In this document: positions 6,143 through 12,749 of the stretch, piece after piece
Numbering within the stretch: the stretch's first letter is position 1
How the letters are laid out: each line of letters begins with the position of its first letter
Source of the DNA: Nitrososphaerales archaeon
Lineage (GTDB): Archaea > Thermoproteota > Nitrososphaeria > Nitrososphaerales > Gagatemarchaeaceae
Assembly (NCBI GenBank): GCA_030040055.1
Contig: JASHUK010000154.1
Span: forward strand, 1-12,749
DNA: 12,749 nt
Reading direction: 5' to 3'
Translations under genes and position numbers: made by a program
Notes under the pieces: generated by a model
Told to the model about the DNA's origin: nothing
Seen by the model: only the letters and a program-made list of their open reading frames with translations
Database searches by the model: none

Positions 6143-6523
6143 GTGCCGCAGGACGACGAAGTGCTCGCAGAGCTCAAGAAGATACGTGAGTTGCTGACCC
6201 CCGCCTCCGCCCCTCCGGCGCCGAAGGGTTTCGTCTCCGAGTTCAAGGCGTTCCTCTCCCAGTACAAGGTCCTCGGGCTGGCCGTCGCCTTCATCCTAGG
6301 GCTCTACCTGGGCGCCCTCGTGCAGGCGCTCGTGAAAGATCTCATCCTCCCGCTCATCGGGATCCCCCTGGGGAACGCGGCAAACCTGACCGACTACAGC
6401 TTTCCGTTCTCCGGGCAATCCTTCATGGTGGGGGACTTCCTGAACGCCCTGCTGACCTTCATCTTGGTCGCCATCGTGATATTCCTGATCGTAAAGATGG
6501 CGAACAGGTACAAGATCGCCTGA
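6143..6523 (+). CDS. mscL: MscL-type large-conductance mechanosensitive channel
   Basis: Tension-gated channel that releases solutes during hypo-osmotic shock, in the cytoplasmic membrane. The protein has 126 residues. The MscL core is visible: an amphipathic stretch EFKAFLSQYKVLGLAV (33-48), the first helix GLAVAFILGLYLGALVQALVKDLILPLIG (45-73) with small residues that pack the pore, a short loop, and a second helix GDFLNALLTFILVAIVIFLIV (97-117). Two things differ from bacterial MscL. A predicted helix (DDEVLAELKKIRELL, 4-18) and an Ala/Pro linker precede the core. The protein also stops nine residues after the second helix, so the usual C-terminal helical bundle is missing. GTG 6143 is chosen on TATA spacing; ATG 6128 would add five residues. 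Confidence 0.82.
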   Translation: MPQDDEVLAELKKIRELLTPASAPPAPKGFVSEFKAFLSQYKVLGLAVAFILGLYLGALVQALVKDLILPLIGIPLGNAANLTDYSFPFSGQSFMVGDFLNALLTFILVAIVIFLIVKMANRYKIA

Positions 6524-6632
6524 GCCGCAGGCGCTCCAGACGGTCGGTGTTGGAATCGTTGAGCAGTATGTCAAAGGATATTGCTACAGTTGGGTATGTC
6601 CGCGCAACCGGAAATCATCGCGAATATCACCG

Positions 6633-7274
6633 TTGAGCACCAAATTCGACAAGAACTGGAAAGCACAAGACAAAGAAAACTTCGGGAAGAGGACCCGCGA
6701 CATCGTGCGCGGCCCCCAGCCTATGAAGCCACAGATCCAGAAGGCGACCCAGCAGCTGACTGGGGAGATCAACCGGCTGGATCAGGCGATGAACAGGCTG
6801 AAGCAGAGAGAGAACTCCATCTTCAAGAAGACAGTCACGGCAGTCCAGGCCCACGACCAAGAGTCGTCAAAGGCGTACTCCAACGAGCTGGCGGAGGTCC
6901 GCAAGATGCAGAAGATCGTCACACAGTCGAAGATCGCCCTGGAACAGATAACGACCAGGCTTCAGACGGTCACCGACATCGGCGACTTCGCGGCCACGAT
7001 CGGCCCCGCAATCGGGGTGATCAGGAACGTGAGGGCGACCTTGGGCGAGGCCATGCCAGACGCGCAAGGGGCGCTGGGAGAGATAGGCGCACAGCTGAGC
7101 TCCATAATGGGAGACGTCGGCCAGATCACGGGCACGACGTTCTACCAGGCGGAGAACAGCGAGGAAGCGAACAAGATCCTCTCCGAGGCCGCGGCAATCG
7201 CGGAGAAGAGGATGAACGACTCCCTGCCCGAAGTCCCTGCGACATCAAGCCAGTCCATATTCTCGAGCGAATAG
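6633..7274 (+). CDS. cdvB: CdvB-family ESCRT-III protein
   Basis: ESCRT-III (Snf7-like) protein that polymerises on membranes, as in the Cdv cell-division machinery of TACK archaea. The protein has 213 residues with a basic, charged helical core. The family look is strong: a basic N-terminus (KRTRDIVRGPQPMKPQIQKA), a long helical hairpin of about 33-110 including LKQRENSIFKKTV and ELAEVRKMQKIV, then GDFAATIGPAIGVI (117-130). After a linker, an acidic/Ala-rich helix (176-193) leads to SLPEVP (197-202), which resembles the MIM2 motif that binds MIT domains of Vps4/CdvC. It lacks the C-terminal winged-helix domain of the main Sulfolobus CdvB, so it resembles the shorter paralogues. TTG 6633 is the only start before the core; the best AT-rich promoter candidate is GGATATTG near 6576-6583. 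No cdvA or cdvC lies in the window. Confidence 0.88.
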   Translation: MSTKFDKNWKAQDKENFGKRTRDIVRGPQPMKPQIQKATQQLTGEINRLDQAMNRLKQRENSIFKKTVTAVQAHDQESSKAYSNELAEVRKMQKIVTQSKIALEQITTRLQTVTDIGDFAATIGPAIGVIRNVRATLGEAMPDAQGALGEIGAQLSSIMGDVGQITGTTFYQAENSEEANKILSEAAAIAEKRMNDSLPEVPATSSQSIFSSE

Positions 7275-7359
7275 TCCATCATCGGGCTGTTCGGCCCAGC
7301 ACCGGGCGGCCCCTTCCTTATTCTGCCAGAACCGCTCGGTTCCCCTTCCCTGTTGGACC

Positions 7360-8058
7360 CTACACCGGGGTCGACGTGTTCCACAGAAGCTCCAGGAACT
7401 GCCGGAAGTGGCTCGCGACGGCAGGGCTGTCGATCCATCCGCAGGCCGAGTAGTCCGGCAACGAGATGAGCGCCGCTTTGCTGTCGACCAGGAGGTCCAC
7501 CGCCACCAGTGAACCGGTCCTCACCTCGGCCCCCGGAGGGGCCATTCCCGCGGCCTCCTCGTCCCCCACTACCCTGACGCCCACCCCGCGGGAGACCGCC
7601 CGCCGTACCGACTCGAGCAGCTCAGCGTCCTCGAGCCCCATCGCGGGGGAAACCAGGATGAGGCTCTCCTTCGCGGCGCCAACCATCTCGTAGATCTTCG
7701 CCAAGACCCTCTCCCTGCCGCGGACGGTGTAGACCAGCTCCGTCTCCTCTGCCGGCTTTGAGCTGTACATCCTCTCGAGGGACTCGAACGTCCCGCCTAT
7801 CCTCGATTCGACCGCTTCCTTGACCGAGGACGGCCTCTTCGCCCTGTACGCAGCGGGCTTCTTGGTGACCTCCTCGGCCCAACCTTCCCTGACGAGGGCC
7901 TTCAGCGCCTCGTACGCGCTGGGGTAGGGAATGGAGGCGTCGGCGGCCACCTTTCGGGGGTCCGAGGGGCCAAGCCTGACCAGAGAGACGTAGCACTTCG
8001 CCTGATACCCCGTCAGCCCCAGCCTCCTTAGCCGTTCCACCAGCTCGCGCGAGTCCAA
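7360..8058 (-). CDS. TrmB-family transcriptional regulator
   Basis: A 232-residue archaeal regulator. Residues 8-75 form a winged helix-turn-helix of TrmB type (LTGYQAKCYVSLVRLG, then SAYEALKALVREGWAEEV with a recognition helix). The rest matches the TrmB C-terminal region, with a phospholipase-D-like Rossmann core (LVSPAMGLEDAELLESVRRAVSRGVGVRVVG) and a compact end (HFRQFLELLW). Family members sense sugars or other small ligands. Here the ligand is unknown, and the protein is shorter than the sugar-binding TrmB prototype. It is divergent from the geranylgeranyl reductase and shares its promoter, so that gene and itself are its likely targets. TTG 8058 fits the shared TATA element. It converges on cdvB with an 85-nt gap. 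Confidence 0.87.
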   Translation of the reverse strand: MDSRELVERLRRLGLTGYQAKCYVSLVRLGPSDPRKVAADASIPYPSAYEALKALVREGWAEEVTKKPAAYRAKRPSSVKEAVESRIGGTFESLERMYSSKPAEETELVYTVRGRERVLAKIYEMVGAAKESLILVSPAMGLEDAELLESVRRAVSRGVGVRVVGDEEAAGMAPPGAEVRTGSLVAVDLLVDSKAALISLPDYSACGWIDSPAVASHFRQFLELLWNTSTPV

Positions 8059-8079
8059 CGGGGTTGCGGGGAAACCCTC

Positions 8080-8086
8080 ATATATA
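8080..8086. promoter_or_regulatory. Shared bidirectional TATA element
   Basis: ATATATA in a 52-nt divergent gap. Its centre is about 25.5 nt from the TTG at 8058 (minus) and 27.5 nt from the ATG at 8111 (plus). Being symmetric, it could position TBP for both genes, giving near-leaderless transcripts both ways. On the minus strand, AAAAT lies just upstream as a possible BRE. There is no second AT-rich element at a useful distance for either gene. Confidence 0.65.
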
Positions 8087-8110
8087 GGATTTTAGTAGCG
8101 AACGCGACTA

Positions 8111-9580
8111 ATGACTCCGAGAGACTACGACGTCATAATCGCCGGCGGCGGGATGGCCGGCCTGATCACCGCCGCGTCGCTCGGATACCACTCGAAGGGG
8201 AAGGCGCGGACGCTGGTCGTGGACAGGAACCTGGAGGCCGAGCCGGGAAAGAAGACCCACAACGGCTGGACCTGCGGGGACGCCACGAGCAAGCGGAGCC
8301 TCGACTATCTCGCGGAGCACATCGGGGTCAGGTACGGCTCCCCGGAGCTCGAGCACCCCGTGAAGGGGGTCTACGTCTACTCCCCTGACAGGAAGACGAA
8401 GGTGCTGTTCGAAGGCGAGGGCTACCTCTTCAACAGGAAGCTCGCCCCCAGGCGCCAGGTCGAGGACGCCAGGAAGGTCGGGACGGAGTTCATGTTCGGG
8501 GCCACGGCCGAAAGGCTGCTCGCCGAGGACGGCTACGTGACGGGCGTCTCCGGAAGGAAGGCCGACGGGTCGCCGTTCAGGGCCACGGCGAAGGTCGTTG
8601 TGGACGCGACGGGCTCTTCCTCGGTCCTCAGGCGCTTCCTTCAGATCCCTTCGATGATCGAGAAGGAGATCGACCCCGAGGACGTGGTCGGGACCGGACG
8701 GTACATCATGGAGTTCGAATCCGGCGCGGACTCGAAGGAGTACTTCGACCCCGACTACTGCATAATCCACCTCGACCAGTTCATCGCCGCCGGGGGCTAC
8801 GCCTGGGTCTTTCCGAAGGGCAGGTCGAAGGTGAACATCGGGCTCGGCGTCTCGAAGTCGGCGCTGGACAGGAGGAACAGGATGTTCAAGCTCAACGACA
8901 ACCTCCAGACGCTGATAGACAAGTACGTGGCCGACAACCCCGTCATAAAGAACCCCAGGCAGCCCCAGGCTGAGTCGGACTCGGGCAACACCAAGGGGAA
9001 CTGGCAGGTCCCGGTGAGAAGGCACAACGACTGCATGGTGGCGAACGGCTTCGCCCTCGTCGGCGACTCGGCCTGGATGCCGCGTCCGATCGACGCCGGC
9101 GGAATCAGCCCTTCCATCTACGGGGGGACCATCCTCGGGAAGGTCCTGGCCGAGGCACTGGAAGCGGGCGACGCAGGCGAGGCCGCGCTGTGGAAGTACA
9201 ACGTGGAGTACATGGACACCCACGGATATCCCATGGCCAGCTTCGAGGTGCTGAGGAGGTACCTCCAGACCGTGACGAACTCGCAGATCAACTACGGCAT
9301 GAAGCACTTCCTGTCGGAGGACGACGTGGCCGCGATAACTGAGCGCAAGCACCCGCAGTTCAACAGGGCGAGGTTCGCGAACCCCGCTCTGTGGCTCAGG
9401 GTCCTCTACCAGCTCTCGCTCGCCAGGGGGCTCAGGTACACGGTCGAGAAGAGCGCGACCCTGGTCGACATCAACCTCGCCTACCCCGACGCCCCCGGAG
9501 GCTACGAGGAGTGGAGGAAGCGGCTCTCTAAGGAGCTCTCGGAGACGGTGCAGAAGTTCAAGCCGCTGGACGCCAACTAG
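8111..9580 (+). CDS. Digeranylgeranylglycerophospholipid reductase (geranylgeranyl reductase family)
   Basis: FAD-dependent enzyme that saturates the geranylgeranyl chains of archaeal membrane lipids or related isoprenoids. It has 489 residues. FAD-binding motifs appear in order: GGGMAG (12-17) in a Rossmann start, VVDATG (163-168), and GDSAWMPRPIDAGGI (318-332). TCGDA (54-58) carries the conserved Cys of the family at Cys55, and GGYAWVFPKG (228-237) matches the lipid-site YxWxFPK motif. The protein is somewhat longer than the roughly 450 residues usual for the family, with extra C-terminal residues. It is monocistronic; a GC-rich hairpin follows the stop codon. A role in menaquinone or chlorophyll-type side-chain reduction is possible for paralogues, but archaeal lipid reduction is the likeliest. 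Confidence 0.9.
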   Translation: MTPRDYDVIIAGGGMAGLITAASLGYHSKGKARTLVVDRNLEAEPGKKTHNGWTCGDATSKRSLDYLAEHIGVRYGSPELEHPVKGVYVYSPDRKTKVLFEGEGYLFNRKLAPRRQVEDARKVGTEFMFGATAERLLAEDGYVTGVSGRKADGSPFRATAKVVVDATGSSSVLRRFLQIPSMIEKEIDPEDVVGTGRYIMEFESGADSKEYFDPDYCIIHLDQFIAAGGYAWVFPKGRSKVNIGLGVSKSALDRRNRMFKLNDNLQTLIDKYVADNPVIKNPRQPQAESDSGNTKGNWQVPVRRHNDCMVANGFALVGDSAWMPRPIDAGGISPSIYGGTILGKVLAEALEAGDAGEAALWKYNVEYMDTHGYPMASFEVLRRYLQTVTNSQINYGMKHFLSEDDVAAITERKHPQFNRARFANPALWLRVLYQLSLARGLRYTVEKSATLVDINLAYPDAPGGYEEWRKRLSKELSETVQKFKPLDAN

Positions 9581-9597
9581 CCGGAGGCGCCTTCCGG
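9581..9597 (+). terminator. Hairpin directly after the reductase gene
   Basis: CCGGAGG and CTTCCGG flank a 3-nt loop, a 7-bp stem with one G-T pair beginning right after the TAG stop. No T-tract follows, which archaeal termination usually needs, so this may be a structural 3' end rather than a terminator. Confidence 0.3.
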
Positions 9598-9613
9598 CCG
9601 ACCCCTGAGAACA

Positions 9614-9620
9614 CTAATTA
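9614..9620 (+). promoter_or_regulatory. TATA element for the metallopeptidase gene
   Basis: CTAATTA centred about 28 nt before the GTG at 9645, the only AT-rich stretch in the gap. The spacing suggests a leaderless transcript. Confidence 0.5.
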
Positions 9621-9644
9621 ACCGACGCCCGGCCTCCCGCTCCC

Positions 9645-11309
9645 GTGACCGAGCCTCCTCTGGACGCGGAAATAATCGACTTCGTGAAGGACGTGTCCCC
9701 CTCCGGGGCGTTCCTGCTGGGCTTCAACGAGTACGCCGGGAAGCTCTTCATCGCCTCGGACGAGAACATCGCGAAGGCGCTCAGGCGGGCGAGAGAGCTC
9801 AGGAAGAGGGCGCGGACGGAGCTGCAGCGGAAGATACTCGACTGCGTGGAGACCCAGATTCTGTTCGACGAGCCGCAACCCGTCCTCGACGACATGGTCG
9901 GGACGATATTCGTGCACCTGGTGAAGGAGAAGGGGGTCAACGACAAGCACATGCTCTCCCTTCTGGACGACGCCGTCAGGACGATAGACGCCTGCAGCAA
10001 GAGGTACTCCAAGAAGAGCGTCCCCATCGGGGTCAAGGCACTGACCCTCTACAGGATGGGAGGCGTGATGTCGATCCTCGGCACCGTCAAGGGGCAGACC
10101 AAGAGCCCGGAGGTGAAGAAGGCGTGCGACCGGGTCATGGCGAAGGCCCAGGAGTACGTGAAGATGTTCGCCCTCGACGGCTTCGGCAACGGGGAGTTCC
10201 CCAACGTGGAGAGGATCTTCAAAGAGAAGGGCTTCGACCTTGGCAGGTCCGCGTTCTACGAGAGGGCGCTAAGCAAGGCCTACGACTACCCGGAGTCCCC
10301 CGACGAGCTCGAGAGGAAGGCCATCGGGTGGATAGACGAGGAGCTGCCGGACTTCAAGAGGGTCACGGCCAAGCTCGCCAAGCAGTTCGGTTGCAAGGCC
10401 GACCCGGAGGAGGTGGAGAAGAAGATCAACGCCAGGATGCCGCTCGACCCCAAGCAGCTGCTGAAGACGACCGCGCAGCTGAGGCGGGTCGTCCAGCGCT
10501 TCGCCAACGAGTCGGTCCACGGCATCAACCCGAAGTACAACACGACTTTGATCGAGACCCCCGACTACCTGTCCGGGATGATCCCAACCGGGGCGGCCCA
10601 GTTCTTCGACACTTACACGAAGAAGCCCTACCAGTACTTCTTCCAGACCACCGACCCGAAGCGCGACCCCGACAAGTCCGTGGCGGGGCTGATCAACCTC
10701 CTCGTCCACGAGGAGTACGGGCACTGCGTACACCACTCCAACAGCGTGGTCGGGTACGTGGGGAAGATATCCAGGCTCCAGATGTTCCCGGGGTTCGCGA
10801 CCGGCGGGCCGATAACCGAAGGCCTGTCATTCAACAGGGAGATCGAGTTCCTGGAGGCCTCGAAGAAGCTCGAAGGGAAGAAGCGGCTGACGAAGGTCGA
10901 ACGCGACTACGTCAAGCTCCTCGACGGCTACGGCGGCTTCAAACAGGTGAACCTGGAGCTGGAATTCAGCACCCGGAAGATGCGCATAGTCAGGTTCCTC
11001 AGGGTGGTGGGGGACGTCAGGGTGAACACGGGCAAACAGGGGCTCATAGAGTTCGTCGACTGGGCGAACAGGTACACGGGCGTCCCGAGGAGCAACATGT
11101 ACTTCCAGCTCTTCCCGGCGCACGAGGGGGCGTTCCCGGGTTACGCCACCAACTACGCGGTCATGGGGCAGGAGATTCGCGCGATCGAGAGGAAGATCAA
11201 GGACGACAGGGACCGGTACAAGTTCTCCACGTACCTGTGCAGCATCGGCTTCCCCCCGAGGAGCATGTACACCAGGATGCTGAAGGACTACGCGAAGAGC
11301 CTGAAGTAG
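9645..11309 (+). CDS. DUF885-like zinc metallopeptidase
   Basis: A 554-residue mostly helical protein with the gluzincin motif HEEYGH (355-360), which gives two zinc ligands and the catalytic Glu. TEGLSFNREIEF (391-402) supplies candidate third ligands in the place where DUF885 proteins have an EGW-x-x-Y-x-E segment. Before it comes MIPTGAAQFFDTYTKKP with FFQTTDP, matching the segment leading to the active site. Near the C-terminus, PGYATNYAVMGQEIRAIE matches the DUF885 PGxAxxYxxG pattern. There is no signal peptide, so it is probably cytoplasmic. DUF885 relatives are annotated as peptidases, but substrates are mostly unknown. GTG 9645 is supported by the TATA element. It is convergent with the TetR gene, separated by only 8 nt. 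Confidence 0.75.
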   Translation: MTEPPLDAEIIDFVKDVSPSGAFLLGFNEYAGKLFIASDENIAKALRRARELRKRARTELQRKILDCVETQILFDEPQPVLDDMVGTIFVHLVKEKGVNDKHMLSLLDDAVRTIDACSKRYSKKSVPIGVKALTLYRMGGVMSILGTVKGQTKSPEVKKACDRVMAKAQEYVKMFALDGFGNGEFPNVERIFKEKGFDLGRSAFYERALSKAYDYPESPDELERKAIGWIDEELPDFKRVTAKLAKQFGCKADPEEVEKKINARMPLDPKQLLKTTAQLRRVVQRFANESVHGINPKYNTTLIETPDYLSGMIPTGAAQFFDTYTKKPYQYFFQTTDPKRDPDKSVAGLINLLVHEEYGHCVHHSNSVVGYVGKISRLQMFPGFATGGPITEGLSFNREIEFLEASKKLEGKKRLTKVERDYVKLLDGYGGFKQVNLELEFSTRKMRIVRFLRVVGDVRVNTGKQGLIEFVDWANRYTGVPRSNMYFQLFPAHEGAFPGYATNYAVMGQEIRAIERKIKDDRDRYKFSTYLCSIGFPPRSMYTRMLKDYAKSLK

Positions 11310-11317
11310 GCCCGCGC

Positions 11318-11902
11318 CTAGCCCATCGCCCTCTGGAAGAAGTCAGCCACGAACTTGCCGTAGCGCTCCCTGTCGGCCACCCTCGAGAAGTGTATGTGCT
11401 GGAATATCGCCCGGTTCAGCATCCCGAGAAGGCAGTCGGCGGCCATCTCCGGGGAGGCCCGCCTGTAGACCCCCTCTGACATGCCCCTCTCGACCAGCCC
11501 TGTGGCCAGCGACCGTATCCTGTCGAGGTCCTCGCTGACCATCTTGGCGCTCGTCTTGTCGAGCGCCGCCGAGTCCCTCATGTAGAGCCCCGGCTCGAAC
11601 GACCGCTCAGGGAACGAGGCGAGGTATGTCTGCACGAACGCCTGGAGCCCTTCCCTCGGGTCGCCTGCCTCGGCCGCCGTCGCGAGCTTCGATATGAAGT
11701 CCCCCATCGAGATTGCGCTCTTGGCCACCGCCTCGAACAGCCCTTTCTTGCTTCTGAAGTGGTAGTACACCACAGGCGGGGTGGTCCCCGACTCCCTGCA
11801 TATGTCGCGGATCGACACGTTCGAGAACCCCTTCTGAGAGAAGAGCCTGGAGGCGGCCTCCAGCACCCTCTCTGAAGCGCCTTCTCCCTCGCGCGCCTGC
11901 AA
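11318..11902 (-). CDS. TetR-family transcriptional regulator
   Basis: A 194-residue helical repressor. The N-terminal TetR DNA-binding domain is clear: ERVLEAASRLFSQKGFSNVSIRDICRESG, then TPPVVYYHFRSKKGLFEAV (about residues 11-59). The rest is the ligand-binding, dimerising helical domain with low similarity to any named member. The ligand is unknown; the neighbours, a DUF885 peptidase and a TPR protein, do not point to one. The start TTG 11902 sits 26 nt from a TATA element. The frame is open 55 more codons upstream, but that stretch is Arg/Gly/Pro-rich and overlaps the TPR gene. TetR proteins are mainly bacterial, so transfer is possible. Confidence 0.85.
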   Translation of the reverse strand: MQAREGEGASERVLEAASRLFSQKGFSNVSIRDICRESGTTPPVVYYHFRSKKGLFEAVAKSAISMGDFISKLATAAEAGDPREGLQAFVQTYLASFPERSFEPGLYMRDSAALDKTSAKMVSEDLDRIRSLATGLVERGMSEGVYRRASPEMAADCLLGMLNRAIFQHIHFSRVADRERYGKFVADFFQRAMG

Positions 11903-11923
11903 CCCGAAGAAAGGGGACGCCCG

Positions 11924-11932
11924 TTTATTTAA
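11924..11932 (-). promoter_or_regulatory. TATA element for the TetR gene, overlapping the TPR stop codon
   Basis: On the minus strand this reads TTAAATAAA and is centred about 26 nt before the TTG at 11902. It overlaps the TAA stop of the TPR gene (11929-11931), so TetR can be transcribed separately even though it sits close behind it. Confidence 0.55.
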
Positions 11933-12749
11933 CGTGCTTGGAGGGAGAACTTCATCTCCCCCAGGAGCTCCCCGAAACCTGGGTCGTCCCTCAACCAGTC
12001 GAACCTCGGCTCCACGTTGACCCAGACCAGCCAGCTCGACCGCTCGCGGACGGCCTTCCGCAGCCACTCGAGCGTCTGTTCCCTGAGCTTCATCCCGTTG
12101 TAGACGGCGGCCACCCAGTACGAGGAGACGTACTCGTCCCTCGACCGCGCGAGGAGCTTGTCGAGGACAGCCTGCGCTTCCTCCTTCCTGCCCGCGGAGG
12201 CCAGTCCGTGCCCCAGCATACCGAGCGCCAGGGTGCTCTCCCCGGATAGCTTTACGGCGGTCTCAAGCTCCCCGATGGCCTCCGGGTAGAGCCCCTTCTC
12301 AAGGTACGGGCGGCCGAACCAGAGGTGGGTCTGCATGAAGCTGGGGTCCATCTCGACCGTCTTCCGGTACTGCCTGATGGCCGCGTCGTAGTCCCTGGAA
12401 AGGTACAGTATGTGCCCCAGCCCCGCGCTGATGGCCAGCGAAAGGGGGTCGAGCTCGGACGCCCGCTTCATCTCCCCGAGCGCCTCGTCGAAGCGCCCCA
12501 TCGCCTTCAGGTAGTCGGCATAGAACTGGTGGGCCGGGGGATAGTTGGGGTTCAGCGCGGAGGCCCTCAGGAACTCGTCCTCGGCCCCCCGCCAGTCCCA
12601 GTCGTACTGGAACATCGTCAGGGCGAGGGACGTGTGCGGCTCCGCGACCCGCCCGTCCACGGCCAAGGCCTTGAGGACCGCCTCCTTCGCCTTCGGGAAC
12701 GCCTCGGACGGGGGCATGAGCTCGAGCAGCGCCAGGGTCGCGTAGGAGT
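11929..12749 (-). CDS. Tetratricopeptide repeat protein, C-terminal part (5' end outside window)
   Basis: The frame runs from the right edge (first full codon 12747-12745) to TAA 11929-11931, about 272 residues visible. An internal ATG at 12717 is not the start: the residues before it (YATLALLEL) continue the helical repeat. Tandem TPR motifs are visible, such as AHQFYADYLKAMGRFDEALGEMKRA and ALGMLGHGLASAGRKEEA. It ends with VEPRFDWLRDDPGFGELLGEM, a C-terminal signature often seen in bacterial TPR-containing adenylate-cyclase, winged-helix and protein-kinase-like proteins. The missing N-terminus probably holds such a signalling domain; which one cannot be told here. The resemblance to bacterial proteins suggests horizontal transfer. 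Confidence 0.8.
   Translation of the reverse strand, partial: SYATLALLELMPPSEAFPKAKEAVLKALAVDGRVAEPHTSLALTMFQYDWDWRGAEDEFLRASALNPNYPPAHQFYADYLKAMGRFDEALGEMKRASELDPLSLAISAGLGHILYLSRDYDAAIRQYRKTVEMDPSFMQTHLWFGRPYLEKGLYPEAIGELETAVKLSGESTLALGMLGHGLASAGRKEEAQAVLDKLLARSRDEYVSSYWVAAVYNGMKLREQTLEWLRKAVRERSSWLVWVNVEPRFDWLRDDPGFGELLGEMKFSLQAR

Noticed and set aside
6581..7453. 290-residue open frame across cdvB
   Set aside because: Charged low-complexity translation rich in Arg, Asp, Glu and Gly; the ESCRT-III signature is in a different frame.
8108..9352. Long antisense open frame (414 residues) under the geranylgeranyl reductase
   Set aside because: Shadow of a high-GC gene; composition is Val/Arg/Leu/Pro-rich without motifs, and the sense frame has complete FAD motifs.
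10124..11479. 451-residue plus-strand open frame overlapping the metallopeptidase
   Set aside because: Arg/Gly/Pro-rich nonsense without domains, running across the convergent TetR gene.

Overview
This window looks like a high-GC chromosomal segment from a TACK archaeon, most likely one related to Nitrososphaeria/Thaumarchaeota. The evidence is a CdvB-type ESCRT-III protein, a geranylgeranyl reductase of the archaeal lipid family, a TrmB-like regulator, a complex I gene set of archaeal character, and TATA elements about 26-28 nt before many start codons. GTG and TTG starts are common. No tRNA, rRNA, insertion sequence or CRISPR array was seen.

Layout. Positions 1-928 hold the 3' part of a citrate synthase gene and an overlapping CBS-pair gene. 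Positions 1031-4772 hold nuoA-nuoB-nuoC-nuoD, the start of an archaeal complex I operon. nuoB is interrupted in frame by a 378-residue intein with a two-motif LAGLIDADG endonuclease, placed between the two adjacent cysteines that bind the terminal Fe-S cluster. This is the standout feature. The nuo run stops after nuoD, against a convergent ACT-V4R sensor-like gene (4788-5606, minus).

Positions 5760-7274 hold three plus-strand genes: a small three-helix membrane protein, an MscL-type mechanosensitive channel with an unusual N-terminal helix and no C-terminal bundle, and a CdvB paralogue ending in an LPEVP motif. Next is a divergent pair, a TrmB-like regulator (minus) and a geranylgeranyl reductase (plus). 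They share one symmetric TATA element placed to give near-leaderless transcripts both ways. A DUF885-like zinc metallopeptidase follows. It converges on a TetR regulator, whose TATA element overlaps the stop codon of a TPR-protein gene that runs off the right edge.

Functional themes are central carbon and respiratory metabolism (citrate synthase, complex I), membrane composition and turgor (geranylgeranyl reductase, MscL), cell division or membrane remodelling (CdvB), and several regulators (CBS, ACT-V4R, TrmB, TetR). No stretch over 300 bases lacks a gene. The longest gaps (929-1030, 5607-5759, 6524-6632) hold promoter-like AT-rich elements and nothing else I can support.
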